Shown here piece by piece: positions 48,026 to 59,600 of a stretch of 64,000 bases of DNA. The notes under the pieces were generated by a model. That model did no database searches, was not told the DNA's origin, and saw only the letters and a program-made list of their open reading frames with translations. Positions within the stretch are counted from its first letter, which is position 1; every line of letters begins with the position of its first letter. The stretch is from Sipunculus nudus. Taxonomy: Eukaryota; Annelida; Sipuncula; Golfingiida; Sipunculidae. The stretch lies in contig CM049318.1 in assembly GCA_026874595.1 (NCBI GenBank), positions 13,125,241 to 13,189,240 of the forward strand, read 5' to 3'. The position numbers were made by a program, and so were the translations under genes.

Positions 48026-49200
48026 ATAGTTGGTTGTTATTTACAAGCCTACCACAGGCGACTACAGACTGAACGTCCTGCCGTTGTCTTCTGAGAGGCC
48101 TTAGGAGACATGGCGGACAAACTTGAACTGTATATTATGCATGAAATAGACTTGAACTTGTCTTCAAAACTGAACTTTATATTGTGCATGGACTAGAATA
48201 TAACGCTATTGCCTTATATGTGACTGCGGACTCTAACTTAATCTGGTGTCTGTGGGCTTCATTCTGCAGTAACCATGGATGTTTGGGAAAATTACTGGAA
48301 TGCAAATCACTAACCTTCGTTTTCTATCTTGATCATATTTTGTGCTATAGAAGTCTTGTTCCCTGCTCTGGAAAGAATTGGACAAGATCTCAATGTCAAA
48401 TATGCAAGAGTAATGAAACGGGGGGAAAACAAAATTTCATATAAATGTTTATAATCTGGTCACTGTTTATGCTATAGAGATCTAGTATATAGCTTTGGGT
48501 GGCATAAGACAAGCTTTTAGGGATACAATTGATCTCGTATGTGTTTAAAGAGAATGAACAGGACTTTCATGCTGGACAGTGCCATATTTGTTCTTACACT
48601 GACACTTGATATATGATATTCCGCAACCGAGAATTGACGAGATTCAAGCAAATGTTCACCTGATATACTGAGCTTTTATTGTAGAAAGAATTGGCAGGTT
48701 GTTTTGGGAGGCACGGAATAAGCTTTCAGTTATGAAGTTGCGGGTATCTCTTAACATCTCCAGTTTTTGGTTGAAAGGGGAAAAAATGAACAGATCATTG
48801 TAATGTGGTGCAAAATGTACAGATTTACATTGCATTGTATAGCCTTTGAAAACTTCTTGATTCTTTATTTTATCACATCTCGTAAATCTTTACCTAAATG
48901 TGAATTCTTTGATATCTTTACCTTTGCCTGTGTGGGAGGGCTGGCGACTTCGGCTTGGAAAGGGATAGAGGAATTAGGGTTTCAATACACGACTGTATAT
49001 AGATTACTGGACGATTTTGTGTATAGATTATTGAACATATATGTGTAATCAAGTGTTGATATTCAGATCCTAGTATATACAAGAAGTTACATTGGTTACT
49101 AATTAACTGTTGATTGAGCGGATTATTTAGGATTTAGACGAGTCTTTTATCTGTTTCTTTAAAAAAATCATTCATACTATTAAAGTTTTACTGATAAAGT
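48026..49200 (+). other. probable 3' UTR and flank of the TRIM gene
   Basis: No coding stretch follows. AATAAA overlaps the stop codon (48021-48026) and ATTAAA lies near 49180 as a possible distal polyadenylation signal. I saw no convincing SECIS element by eye, but such structures are easy to miss. Confidence 0.4.
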
Positions 49201-50216
49201 ATTCTGCGCTGCTGTTACATTATCTTTTCTACGGTCTGTTGGTTTCTAGTTTCCGCTTTATATTAACTTTCTACCGAGTTTCGCTTTTCTTACCTAAATC
49301 CTGCTTCTCTAACACCACTGTATTTACTCTGTCTGTCTGACTGTCTCTCTCTCTCCGACATTTTCTAACATTTAAACACCGACTCAGGGCTAACATTAAC
49401 AGAGATTCAATGGATACACTTAAGTAAATATTCAAATTATACCAGCCGGATATGGCATAGTCCATGATATAACTTGCTCCACTGGTCAAAGGAAACCTAG
49501 TTATCTCATTCGCAAAACCTAATTACCTGTAGACATTATTACTTGCTTGTGATATTTCGTCCATCAATAGAGACTGATTCTGGATATCACGATCCACTCT
49601 GTGCTTATATAATTTTATATATATGTGTGTGTACATATTCTCTGATAAGGTGTTTAGCATTGGGATTTGAGTGCCATTTACCTTTACACCCGGATAAAAA
49701 CCTGGATCTGTTGTGTCTTTTGTTTAATAAATGCGCCTTTTACACATATCTGACTTTGAGTTATTATCTGTGGGAATTAATCAAGTGTGTGTCTGTGTGT
49801 TTATTTGAAATAAGTGCTTTTGCCCACAAAGGACTTTAAATACTTGCCTCATTAAATAGTTATGCACTATACTCAACTTTATCTAATGACGTTACATGCA
49901 AAGTACATGCGATTTGTCCTCACATTTGAATGTTGATGGTGCACGGTGAACTGTTCTTTTGTGTCACAAACACTGTTGCCCACCATTATAAACAAACTAT
50001 AATAGTACCAAATTATAAGCAGAGGTATTTATAAACAGAGGTATTTTCTAAAATACTTGGACTTTTCTAAAATATGTATAAATAGTGCGTAAATTATGCT
50101 TCATTTGTTGATCAAAGAAATACTATAAATCACACTGTCCCTCATCGGTGCATATTTTGCGGGTAAACCACAAATGTGACATTCTGTTCACATGTAGAGC
50201 AGTGTTGACAGAGACC
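49201..50216. other. no gene recognised
   Basis: Short ORFs only. The window before the minisatellite is AT-rich and featureless. Confidence 0.5.
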
Positions 50217-51690
50217 AGCACTTCTGTAAATGTTCTACCGCCTAGGTCAAAGTGCAGATCCTCAATCTCCAGGTCAGAGTGCAAGTCGTATGTGTCAGTA
50301 GGTCATTCTTCATTCTCCGGATCAAAGTGCAAGTCCTTACTCTCCATGTCTGTGTGCCATTCCTCATTCTCAAGAGTCAAGAGTGCGCGTCTCTGCTCTC
50401 AAGTTCAGACTGCAAGTCCTCACTCTTCGTGTCGAGTGCAAATCCCCACTTTTCCAATCTCTCAGAGTCAAGTGTGCAAGTCCTCATTCCAGGCCAAAGT
50501 GAAAGTTTTCACTCTCCCAATCTCTCTTGGTTAGAGTACCCTCCTCACTCTCCTGGCCAGAACGCAAGCCCTTACTCTCAAAATCTCTCCAGGTCAGAGT
50601 GCAGTCCTCACTTTACTGGCCAGAGTGCAAGACCCCACTCTTTATTTCAGAGATCATGTCCTCACTTCAAGGATCATCGGGGCAATCCCCACTCTTCCAA
50701 TCTCCCGGGCAGGGTCTGCTTTCTCCGTGTCAGAATCTCCATTTTTTTCAAATCTTTCAGGTTCAGAGTGCAGGTCCTCATTCTGTGTTTCAGAGTACTA
50801 TCTTCCTTTCTAGTCGGTGCAAGTCCTCGCTCTCCCTGGCTTTCCAGGTCCGACGAGAGGTAGTAACTCTCTATTTCTCTAGTGCAAGTCCTCACTCTCC
50901 AAATCTTTCTAGGTCAGAGTGGACTTCTCACTCGCCTGGACAGAAAACAAGCCCTTATTCTCCCAATCTCTCCAGGTCAGAATACAGACCTCTCTCTCCT
51001 GACCAGAGTGCAAGACTCCACTCTCCTGGTTATGGGGCAAGTCCTCACCCTCCGCTTCAGAGGTCATGTCCTCACTTTAAGGGTCAGAGTGCAAGTCCCC
51101 ACACTTCCAGTTTCTCAGGTTCAAGAGTGTTAGTTCTCATTCAAAATCAAGTGCAAGCCACCACTCTCTGTGTCAGAGTCCCCTTTTTTCCAAAATCTCG
51201 GGGACAGAGTGCAAATGCTCATTCTTTGATTCAGAGTACACATTCCCATTCTAGCCAGAGGGCAAGTCCTTACTCTCCCAATCTGTTGAGATCAGAGTGC
51301 ATATCCTCAATCTCTCTTTGGTCAGAGTGCAAGTCTTCACTCTCCAGGTTAAGTGCAATTCCTTACTCTCCCAATCTTTCCATGTCAGAAGAGAGATACT
51401 TACTCCCTGGGTCAAGATCCAAGTTCTCACTCTCCCAATCACTCTAGGCCAGAGTGCACCACTCACTTTAATGGCCAGAATGCAATACTTTGTTCTCCCA
51501 GTCACTCGAGTTCAGAGTGCATGTCCTCACTCGCCCAATCTCTCGGGGGTCAGAGTGCAGTAATCACTCTCCTGGCCAGAGTGCAAGACCCCGCACTGCT
51601 GGTTATGGTGCAACTCCTCTCCGCTTCATAGCTCATGTCCTCATTTCAATGGCCGAATGCAATTTCCAATCTCCGAATCAGATTCCCCAT
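50217..51690. repeat. diverged minisatellite with higher-order structure
   Basis: Units of roughly 36-40 bp with the core AGAGTGCAAGTCCTCACTCT and spacer CCCAATCTCTCCAGGTC. Blocks of about 400-500 bp recur in the same internal order (near 50507, 50907 and 51430): CTGGCCAGA, a TTCAGAGRTCATGTCCTCA segment, a CCATTTTT-like segment. Forward ORFs of 203 and 306 codons overlap in different frames over it. That is expected of a stop-poor repeat whose unit length is not a multiple of three, so I do not call them genes. Confidence 0.8.
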
Positions 51691-51694
51691 TTTT

Positions 51695-52320
51695 AGTTCA
51701 GCTGACTATAAGTCAACTGAGCTGTAGCGAAGGTCCTTTGTCCGTCGGCGTCCGTCCTTCGGCTGTTATCCATCGGCTGTCCGTCCTTCTGTCCGACCGT
51801 TAAACTGGCACGTTTTGAAACCGTTGGACCTACGAATCTAAAATTCGGCACACAGATGTCCCCAAAATCTCCTACTGTACAGAAATCTGGTCAATATGAC
51901 TTCATTCCTTCGAGATACCCTCAGTTTTCCATTAAACCCCCATTATCGCACTTCAGGACAGCCTAATATCAAAACCACTGATCTGTTTTTGGTCATATTA
52001 AGTTTCCATATTTTTCTATACATTTTCTATTCACATACCAGAAATTAGGTCAATATTGCGTAATGTGTTGAAGTTATGGGCCCGAACTTAATGCACCTTG
52101 TAAAAAAATCAGGAAATACATCTACTCACTAACATGAGAATTGCCTAAGCTAGAGACCTTTTTCAGGGATATAACTTCATTTAATCAAAATTTAATTGTA
52201 TACCGAAAATTAGATCTGAATTTTTCAAATTTTATAAGTTATTACCATTAATATAAAATCAGTACCTTACATTTTGTCCAACTTTGACTGTTGATTTAAT
52301 TTTCATAAGAAAAAGCAGGA
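51695..52320 (+). mobile_element. hairpin-ended element, type 2, copy 4
   Basis: Starts AGTTCAGCTGACTATAAGTC after a T-run that itself ends the minisatellite unit (CCCCATTTTT), so the insertion went into the array. GTCCGTCGGCGTCCGTCC follows, then both type 2 modules. It stops near 52320 without a CTTG end. Confidence 0.7.
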
Positions 52321-52470
52321 ACTTCAAAATTAGTCATGCATGCTGTGCACTACCGATGATAACCGTTTTCTTTTCCCGAATACAGATGGCGCTCCTCTGC
52401 AGTGTAAGTGATCGGGGATGGATCCATGAAGTGAAATCTTATTCATTTCACAATTACGTCACGTTTAGTT

Positions 52471-52558
52471 GCTCCAGTTGCACAATCGGTTAGCGCGCCG
52501 TACTTATAATCAGTTATGAGGCATGCGGAGGTTGTAAGTTCGATCCTCACCCAGAGCA
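52471..52558 (+). tRNA. tRNA-Ile (UAU anticodon)-like gene with intron, possibly a pseudogene
   Basis: Starts GCTCCAGTTGCACAATCGG and ends CCAGAGCA. The anticodon stem CCGTA/TGCGG pairs fully around the loop CTTATAA, which is split by a 14-base intron after position 37, the canonical site; animal tRNA-Ile(UAU) genes typically have an intron there. The B box GTTCGATCC is good. Mismatches occur in the acceptor stem (two), D stem (one) and T stem (one). A TTTTT at 52562-52566 would end Pol III transcription. The fold is largely intact, but the mismatches suggest decay. Confidence 0.7.
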
Positions 52559-53735
52559 AGATTTTTAATACCAGTAGAACACCATTCTCCATAATGATGA
52601 TCAATGAAATCAAGGCCAAATGATCCAATTCGGGCGTTCTCAGACGTTCTGTGCGCGCACTTTACATCAAAGGAGTAGAAACATGAAAGAAGGAACGGGG
52701 AGACACATCTATTGGAAGTTTGAAAAATCTTTATTTGAGATTATGCGCAGTTCACCCACTAGGTGGCATGCACATAATTCGCATGTTTTCCCCAAAGAGC
52801 ACATGATGCAAACTATAACACATTTAGCGGTGTGAACAGGAGTATATAAGCGCTTTTAGCAATAAATATTGACAGTTACCATTATATTTTAAAGTAATTA
52901 TCTTAAAATATCCCCGCGTTTAACTTTTTCAAGCTTAGCATCAGGTGGTTGAAACAAATCAAGGGACTGGGTTAAAGTAATATGTAATGGTAACAGTGAT
53001 ACAAAAGTACAGGTTTTCAATGTTGTAGAAGTGAACAAGATATTTTAATCTGTAATAGTATTATAGTAATTGGACGCCAAGAAATAGAATAATACTATTT
53101 CTTTTTCTATTTAAACCCTTGACTGAAGCAGATGAGGGATGATGTATTTGTCTCATTGTTCGGAAACAGTGAATTAAGGGTTCAAGTTAGAGCTAGATGT
53201 CGCCATGGTCCAGTGGGCACTGGGCACCAGGCGTTGGATTTAGTTGATTACCAGTGAGATAAACCCTGGGCCTGTTTGTAGTTTTATTAACTAGGCTTGG
53301 TCAGTAAACACTGGAGCAGTGTTTGTCAGTTTACACAATTTGTGGGGAAATTTATTTTCAGCAGAGGCTAGTCAGGTCTGCTGATGTTGAACATGAGTAC
53401 TTCAAAGGTCGACTGTTTCATAGTCATAACCTCTGATGAGTTCATTTTTGGTGCCACAGACCGTGAATAAGGCCCTATTTATACTCACCAGTATTGCAGT
53501 TTAAGTACCGTGAATTGAACAAAGCTTGCTTAGTGGGCTTGAGCATCGAATTTTTATCAGGTGTAATTAATTAACACTTCCTCAAGGTGGAGTAATCTAT
53601 TAAGATGTAATGAATTGGTGGTGGGCACCTAATTCACGCTATTCTGTGTTTTGTTGACCATGAATAAGCTGAATTTGAATTCAGCACCAAGCAACAGGGA
53701 CTATGTGTGCATGATATATTCTTAAATTTAAAGTT
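52559..53735. other. no gene; TATA-like site
   Basis: TATATAAGCGC at 52843 is followed by AATAAATATT at about 52861. There is no partner structure, so no promoter or LTR is called. The rest is featureless. Confidence 0.4.
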
Positions 53736-53747
53736 AATATATATATG

Positions 53748-53806
<59 letters not shown>
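53736..53806. repeat. (AT)n microsatellite
   Basis: AT dinucleotides, interrupted once by GTTA near 53747. Confidence 0.95.
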
Positions 53807-53809
<3 letters not shown>

Positions 53810-54231
53810 AGGCGGAAACCGGGAAGTTTCTGAGATACACAGGCAGGAAAAACTAGATTTACATCCATGCTTTGGAGTATCTTGATATAAGAAGTGGGTT
53901 TGTTGAACTGATTGTATTTATCCCGTAGCCCCGTCGGCTTAGTTCGTTACAATGCCAATATATGCTAATCACAGAGACAATGTATACAGGGTATTCTGAA
54001 TGTCTTTATGAGAATATGAAAGGACGTATATGTTATATGTGTATTGTATATTTAGTAAGAGTAAAACTTACTAAGTCCCTCTGCACCACAGGGTCTCGAG
54101 ACCGCAGGCTCCCCCCCCCCTCCCAAACCCTCCTTTAAAAGGGGATTCTCCTACAATTACTCACAAAGGATTTGGAGTCACGATTCTCCACCATCACAAC
54201 AACCAACTTCCATATCCATAAGTTAGCTTAT
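53807..54231. other. no gene recognised
   Basis: Contains a C10-plus tract near 54111. No ORF or repeat is supported. Confidence 0.5.
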
Positions 54232-55980
54232 TTCCGGAGTCCGCCTGCCTAGTATCCACTTGGGACCTCCTCCTGGATTCAGCCTGTTATCCGGAGTCCG
54301 CTTGTGATCTCTGGAGTCCACCTGCATGGTCTCCGCTTGGGACCGGAGTCCGCTTGTGATCTCCGGAGTCTGCATGGTCTCCGCTTGGGACCGGAGTCCA
54401 CTTATGATCTCCGGATTCCGCCTGCATGGTATCCGCTTGGGACCTGAGTCCGCTTGTGATCTGGAAATTCTGCCTGCATGGTATCCACTTGGGACCGGAG
54501 TCCGCTTTTGATCTCTGGAGTCCGCCTGCATTATCTCTGCTTGGGACCGGGGGCTGCTTGTGATCTCCAGAGTCCGCCTGCATGGTATCCACTTGGGACC
54601 GGAGTCTGCTTGTGATCTCCGGAGTCCGCCTGCATGGTCTTAGCTTGGGACCGGAGTCAACTTATGATCTCCGGGGTCCGCCTACATGGTCTCCGCTTGG
54701 CACTGGAGTCCGCTTGTGATCTCCTGAGTCCGCCTGCATGGTCTCCGCTTGGGACCGGAGTCCGCCTGTGATCTCTGGATTCCGCCTGCATGGTCTCCTC
54801 TTGGACCTGGAGTCTGCTTGTGATCTCCGAAGTCCGCCTGCATGGTCTCCGCTAGGGAACGGAGTCCGCCTGTGATCTCTGGAGTCCGCCTGCATGGTCT
54901 CCGCTTGGGACCGGAGTCCCCCTGTGATCTCCGGATTCCGCAAGCATGGTCTCCTCTTGGACCTGGAGTCTGCTTGTGATCTCCGGAGTCCGCCTGCATG
55001 GTCCCCGCTTGGGAACGGAGTCCGCCTGTGATCTCCGAAGTCAGCCTGCATGGTCTTCGCTTGGGACAGGAGTCTGCTTGTGATCTCCGGAGTCCGCCTG
55101 CATGGTCCCCGCTTGGGACCGGAGTCCGCCTGTGATCTCCGGATTCCGCCTGCATGGTCTCCTCTTGGACCTGGAGTCTGCTTGTGATCTCCGAAGTCCG
55201 CCTGCATGGTCTCCGCTTGGGACCGGAGTCCGCCTGTGATCTCCGGATTCCGCCTGCATGGTCTCCTCTTGGACCTGGAGTCTGCTTGTGATCTCCGAAG
55301 TCCGCCTGCATGGTCTCCGCTTGGGAACGGAGTCCGCCTGTGATCTCCGGAGTTCGCCTGCATGGTCTCTGCTTTGGACCGGAGTCTGCTTGTGATCTCT
55401 GGAGTCCGCCTGCATGGTCTCCGCTTGGGACCGGAGTCCACCTGTGATCTCCAGAGTCCACCTACATGGTCTCTGCTTGGGACCGGAGTCCGCTTGTGAT
55501 CTCCGGAGTCCGCCTGTGATCTCCGGAGTCCGCCTGTGATTTCCGGATTCCACCTGCATGGTCTCCGCTTGGACCTGCAGTCTGCTTTTGATCTCCAGAG
55601 TCCGCCTACATGGTCTTCGCTTGGGAACGGAGTCCGCCTGTGATCTCCGGAGTCAGCCTGCATGGTCTTCACTTGGGACCGGAGTCCGCTTGTGATTTCT
55701 GGAGTCCGCCTGCATGGTCTCCGCTTGGGACCGAAGAACGCTTGTGATCTCTGGAGTCCGCCTGCATGGTCTCCGCTTGGGACCAGAGTCCGCCTGTGAT
55801 CTCCGGAGTCCGCCTACATGGTCTCTGCTTGGGACCGGAGTCCGCTTGTGATCTCCGAAGTCCGCCTGTGATCTTCGGAGTCCTCCTGCATGGTCTCCGC
55901 TTTGGACCTCCGCCCCGGAGTCCGCCTGGGATCTCCAGCGTCCGCCTTGGACTTCGGGAGACCTCATGGGACCTCCGCAG
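54232..55980. repeat. 52-bp GC-rich tandem array, about 33 units, higher-order A-B-C pattern
   Basis: The unit GCCTGCATGGTCTCCGCTTG + GGACCGGAGTCCGCCTGTGA + TCTCCGGATTCC is 52 bp. Between 54733 and 55370 distinct variants A (CTTGGGACCGG), B (CTCTTGGACCTGG) and C (GGGAACGG) recur in the order A-B-C or A-B. The unit has no stop on the minus strand in any frame and 52 is not a multiple of three, so minus ORFs of 336, 259 and 172 codons overlap in different frames. These are treated as by-products. Confidence 0.9.
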
Positions 55981-56011
55981 ACCGTCTCTTGGCTGAAGGG
56001 TCCAAATATAG

Positions 56012-56179
56012 TATAAATAGACCGGCAACCACAGATTCATTCGCCGGAGAGTAGTCACACACACACACATATATATATACAACGAGACAGAGCATGAAAG
56101 CTTGACTGGTTGGATTGTTGGCAAACATTCAACTTACAGTCCACAGAAAATATCTTTCGCGCTCTATGAGACTGCAAGC
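56012..56179 (+). promoter_or_regulatory. TATA box and candidate first exon after the 52-bp array
   Basis: TATAAATAG at 56012-56020, only about 30 bp after the last array-like unit. About 160 bp downstream, GCAAGC/GTGAGTAC at 56174-56187 looks like a splice donor (GT at 56180). The intervening DNA has no long ORF, so this would be a 5' UTR exon. It resembles the TATAAATAGACC context at 15703. No downstream exon was identified. Confidence 0.4.
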
Positions 56180-56287
56180 GTGAGTACGTATCAGTTTGAA
56201 GGTATGTTTATTTTTTGTGCCTTTGTAAATTATTTATACGTTAGCCCGCTGGCCTAAATTGATATTGTTTAAATTTACATGTAGCGG

Positions 56288-56332
56288 TACAGATTACAAC
56301 TTAGGCGGTCACAGATTACAACTTAGGCGGTC
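56288..56332. repeat. direct repeat, about 23 bp, two copies
   Basis: ACAGATTACAACTTAGGCGG then TC, twice in tandem, nearly exact. Confidence 0.85.
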
Positions 56333-57429
56333 AATGTGGACCGTATTGAATCTTTTTAGATGTTAACGTCCCCAGCTTGGAACAAATCTTATATCTTAGT
56401 TAACATATATAAGTTGAACGTTTGCTTCATTCTACACGAGGGGTCGCCCCCTACATGTGTATCATACATATGAATACGGACACAAAACACGCTGATCAGC
56501 AACCATGGGTAGTTAAGAATACCATTTTTGTAAATCATCGAATTAAAGCAATACAAATTTTAAATCATGTTTACATGTTTTAACAGTTGTTGGTCAGTGC
56601 AAGCAAGGTTATACAAAAATACGCTGGTCAGCACTTCGGTCTCCACGGGTGAAGTATTGTTTTGTAAAAAATAAACCAATACACAGTAAAGATGAAAGAA
56701 GGATAATATTTTCTTCATATCAGCACTATATTTGAATTCTGAAATCCATTATGCATACTAAGCGAAGATTTGCTGTAAAATTACTAGACATAAAAATAAG
56801 TATGAATTAAGATCAAATGGAACGGATATAAGCATACACAATTATGTTTTATCACTTGAAGATGAAAAGATTAATTAAAATACTTATCTGTGAATCTCGA
56901 GTCGTATCGATTTTATATTTTGCTCATTCTCCGATCAACCTATAAACACCAACATCGTTGAGATTAACTTAGGTATTCAATTTGTACCCCCCCCCCCCCC
57001 ACAGGTTTTATGTTTTCATATTATTTCATAAGGCAACTGGTGTGGCATTGCAGATATCTTAAATCACTGTTTCTATCTGTTATAAAATTAACTTTAATCA
57101 GCTTGTCCGAATTTTGACCTAGACCAGCTATAGCATGTTTATGTATTTCATTAAATGGCATGCCTGCGTGTGCACAAAGCTAGGTGCTATTGTTTATACA
57201 CGTCATGTCTGCTATCTGATTGGCCCCTGCTGTGGTTTTGCATCCCCCCCCCCCCCTACACTATACTGTTGTCAGGTATAGGTACAGGTACATACCCTTT
57301 TCTATGTACCTCCAGTTTATAAGGCTAGCCTAACAACTAAGTATACGCACATCTGCAGAATTCCATTTTGGGATTTCCATTTAGGCCACTATCACACGTT
57401 TTCTCTCATTCTATATCCTGGTGTTAACT
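56333..57429. other. no gene recognised
   Basis: AT-rich. C-runs at about 56986-57000 and 57245-57256. No ORF is supported. Confidence 0.5.
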
Positions 57430-57700
57430 AGGCCCGGTGACTACTGCACCCGCGGGTACTGAGTGTGTAATCGTCCCCATTGCTGGGTCATACCACCGAG
57501 GAACCCCCGAAAGGCACTCTCATTTGTGAGTGAAACACGGCTGTTGGGCATTAAGCCTGCAGTGCGCTCACCCTGGATTTGGGCCGACCGTGAAAAATTT
57601 CACAACCGTTCTGAGATTCGAACTCACGATCTCCCGGCTTTGAATCCTGTACTCTGTCCATGAGCCACAGAAGTCGGTATCCCAGGAAAGCTCGCCTGCT
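57430..57700 (-). mobile_element. tRNA-headed SINE-like sequence
   Basis: On the minus strand, an A box TGGCTCATGGACAGAGT (57651-57667 complement) is followed by a B box GTGAGTTCGAATCTC (57613-57627 complement). The body then carries CTTTCGGGGGTTCCTCGG, similar in character to the central domain of the SINE at 43648. Target duplications were not located, so the ends are approximate. Confidence 0.6.
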
Positions 57701-58279
57701 ATAACTCCCCTACGTGCATACCATCTGTAACAAGGGCTCAACTCACCGTGCATCACTGACAATCAACCTTCCTCATTTCATTTTGTTCCTTTAGCCATGA
57801 CAAATTTAAGATAATTCAACAGTTCTAACAGACATGTAAAGGACGTTTACCTGGAAAAAAGCTTATCCATGCTGATTACAGATATCTAGCTTTCAAATTC
57901 CTCAGGTATAGGCAACTTCAAAATCATAAAAAAAAAACAATAATATGATTGGGCTCTACATATTTCAGGTCATTATTTAGCAGAAATGTAAGTTTATCCC
58001 GAAGTCTACATACTTCACCCATTTTCGTATTCCATGCGATGATATGACCTTGGTGGTTATTGTGTTGACAGGACAGTGGTATCGTCCGCCGTGCTCTAAT
58101 GCCACACATGAGCGGTACAGCCTCACTGTAGGCCTACCCACACACCATACACTGCGTCAGCCACCGTTAAGCGCTGACTGCGGACCCACGTTGCACCTAC
58201 GTTGTCTGCAGCTGTAACGGAGGTTTAAATTTTGCAATTATTTTGTAATGCATCTTTATTGTAATTTTTGACGAATGTA
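57701..58279. other. no gene recognised
   Basis: Short ORFs only, without support. Confidence 0.45.
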
Positions 58280-59145
58280 TTTGGCCATCCTAGCTCCAAT
58301 TCAAGAAAAATTATGATTGATAGATATTTTAGGTTTGGGGAGAACTCGAATTATATATAATTAGTCATACTTAATTAGAGGAATACAGTCTAACGCCAAA
58401 ATCTGAGCCCTGGAGAGTGCCGCGATAAGTTATTATACCTATTTGTAGAATCCATGTTTAATAAATAAGTTTATAAGTTATGAGTTTGATTAGAGGAATA
58501 GCTAAATCTTAATTACATAGACTGGAACCTGTCTGAAAGACCACCTGCCTATTAGGACCACACGTGAACGAACCGACAGCGATCACGTTGGTTATGACTG
58601 ACCTGTCCATAAGGACCACAATTGATCGAACCGAAAGTGATCACATTGGTTATGACTGACCTGTCTATTAGGACCACACTTGAACCAACCGAAAGTGATC
58701 ACACTGGTCATGAGCGACCTGTCTAATAAGACCATCTGTGAATTAAGACCACTCTTGACCAGTCCCACGGGTCTGATTACACAGGTATCACTGTACTAAA
58801 TGTATAAGTCAAACTATTTATTAGAACTTTTTCACATATGAAACTGGTATTCCTAGTAGAATTTGTTGTTAAAAAATAATCAAAAATGGTTCTAATAGTG
58901 ATAACTGGGTCCTTTTCTTATATTTTCGATATCGAAAAGTGGAATCTATATGTAACTGGCTCAGTCCTCCGGCTGTAATACCATCTGTATGATGAGCTGG
59001 AGGTCTCTTGCTTCAGAGAGTTCCTACTTCATTGTAGTGGAGGCCTTTGCGTGCAAAAAAAGGAGTTCCTGACGGCTGTGGTGCGTATATAAACAGAATC
59101 TGAATTTGTTGGCACCTGTGTTCTTCGACCGACTTTGCTGCCCCG
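58280..59145 (+). repeat. dispersed repeat R2, copy 2, with internal triplication
   Basis: Partner of 2986-3600. Between about 58540 and 58740 a unit of about 62 bp (AGGACCACA, GAACGAACCGA-like, AGTGATCACRTTGGTTATGA, CTGACCTGTC) occurs three times; the first copy of R2 has it once. The 3' part shares GCGTGCA, ATCTGAATT and TTCTTCGACCGACTTTG-like segments. Confidence 0.75.
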
Positions 59146-59229
59146 CTTGAAACTTGTCGTTTTACTTCAGAGCACCGCTCTGCATTAGATCACATCAGTG
59201 TCCCCTGTTTTATGAGCTTAGCTTTCTTC

Positions 59230-59600
59230 ATATTTTAAAGGTGCCCATTCAGCTACCTTTTAAAAAAAATTATGTGATTTCTTGCTTCATCTGTGTATAT
59301 ATTAATGATCTAAGGGTAATTTTGGTTTTGAAATGTTCTCATAAGGCCTCGTGAAGGATGTATGAATTTGTTTATGAAAAAACAATGCAACACAGCAATG
59401 TTGACAATTGGGAAAAACAAGTACTCAATTTGTTTTTTATTATTTTGGCGGGCCACCACATATCATAAACACGTTGATATAAACAAAACAGGCAGCTTGT
59501 GTGCGGTGATATCCACGTTTTCTTGCCTATTTTTTATAAAAGCTCAAAGGTATAACGTTTAGTTTGTAAAGGTCAGATAGGTGATTGGGCCTCGTTAACT
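59230..59600 (-). repeat. dispersed repeat R3, copy 2 (inverted relative to copy 1)
   Basis: Reverse complement matches 44065-44460 through the landmarks listed there, including GATCATTAATATATACACAG and GGCCCAATCACCTATCTGAC. The copies are diverged by substitutions and small indels. Coding capacity is not shared. Confidence 0.8.

Noticed and set aside
48026-49200. SECIS element for the TRIM TGA
   Set aside because: An AATGAAACGGGG stretch near 48413 was considered, but I could not find the paired non-canonical core by eye; it needs a covariance search.
50252-51447. 203- and 306-codon ORFs as secreted Ser-rich proteins
   Set aside because: Both come from a stop-poor minisatellite read in different frames; no signal peptide or consistent frame.
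54662-55672. 336-codon minus-strand ORF as a repeat protein
   Set aside because: It lies wholly in the 52-bp array; other minus frames are equally open and there is no conserved start or promoter on that strand.
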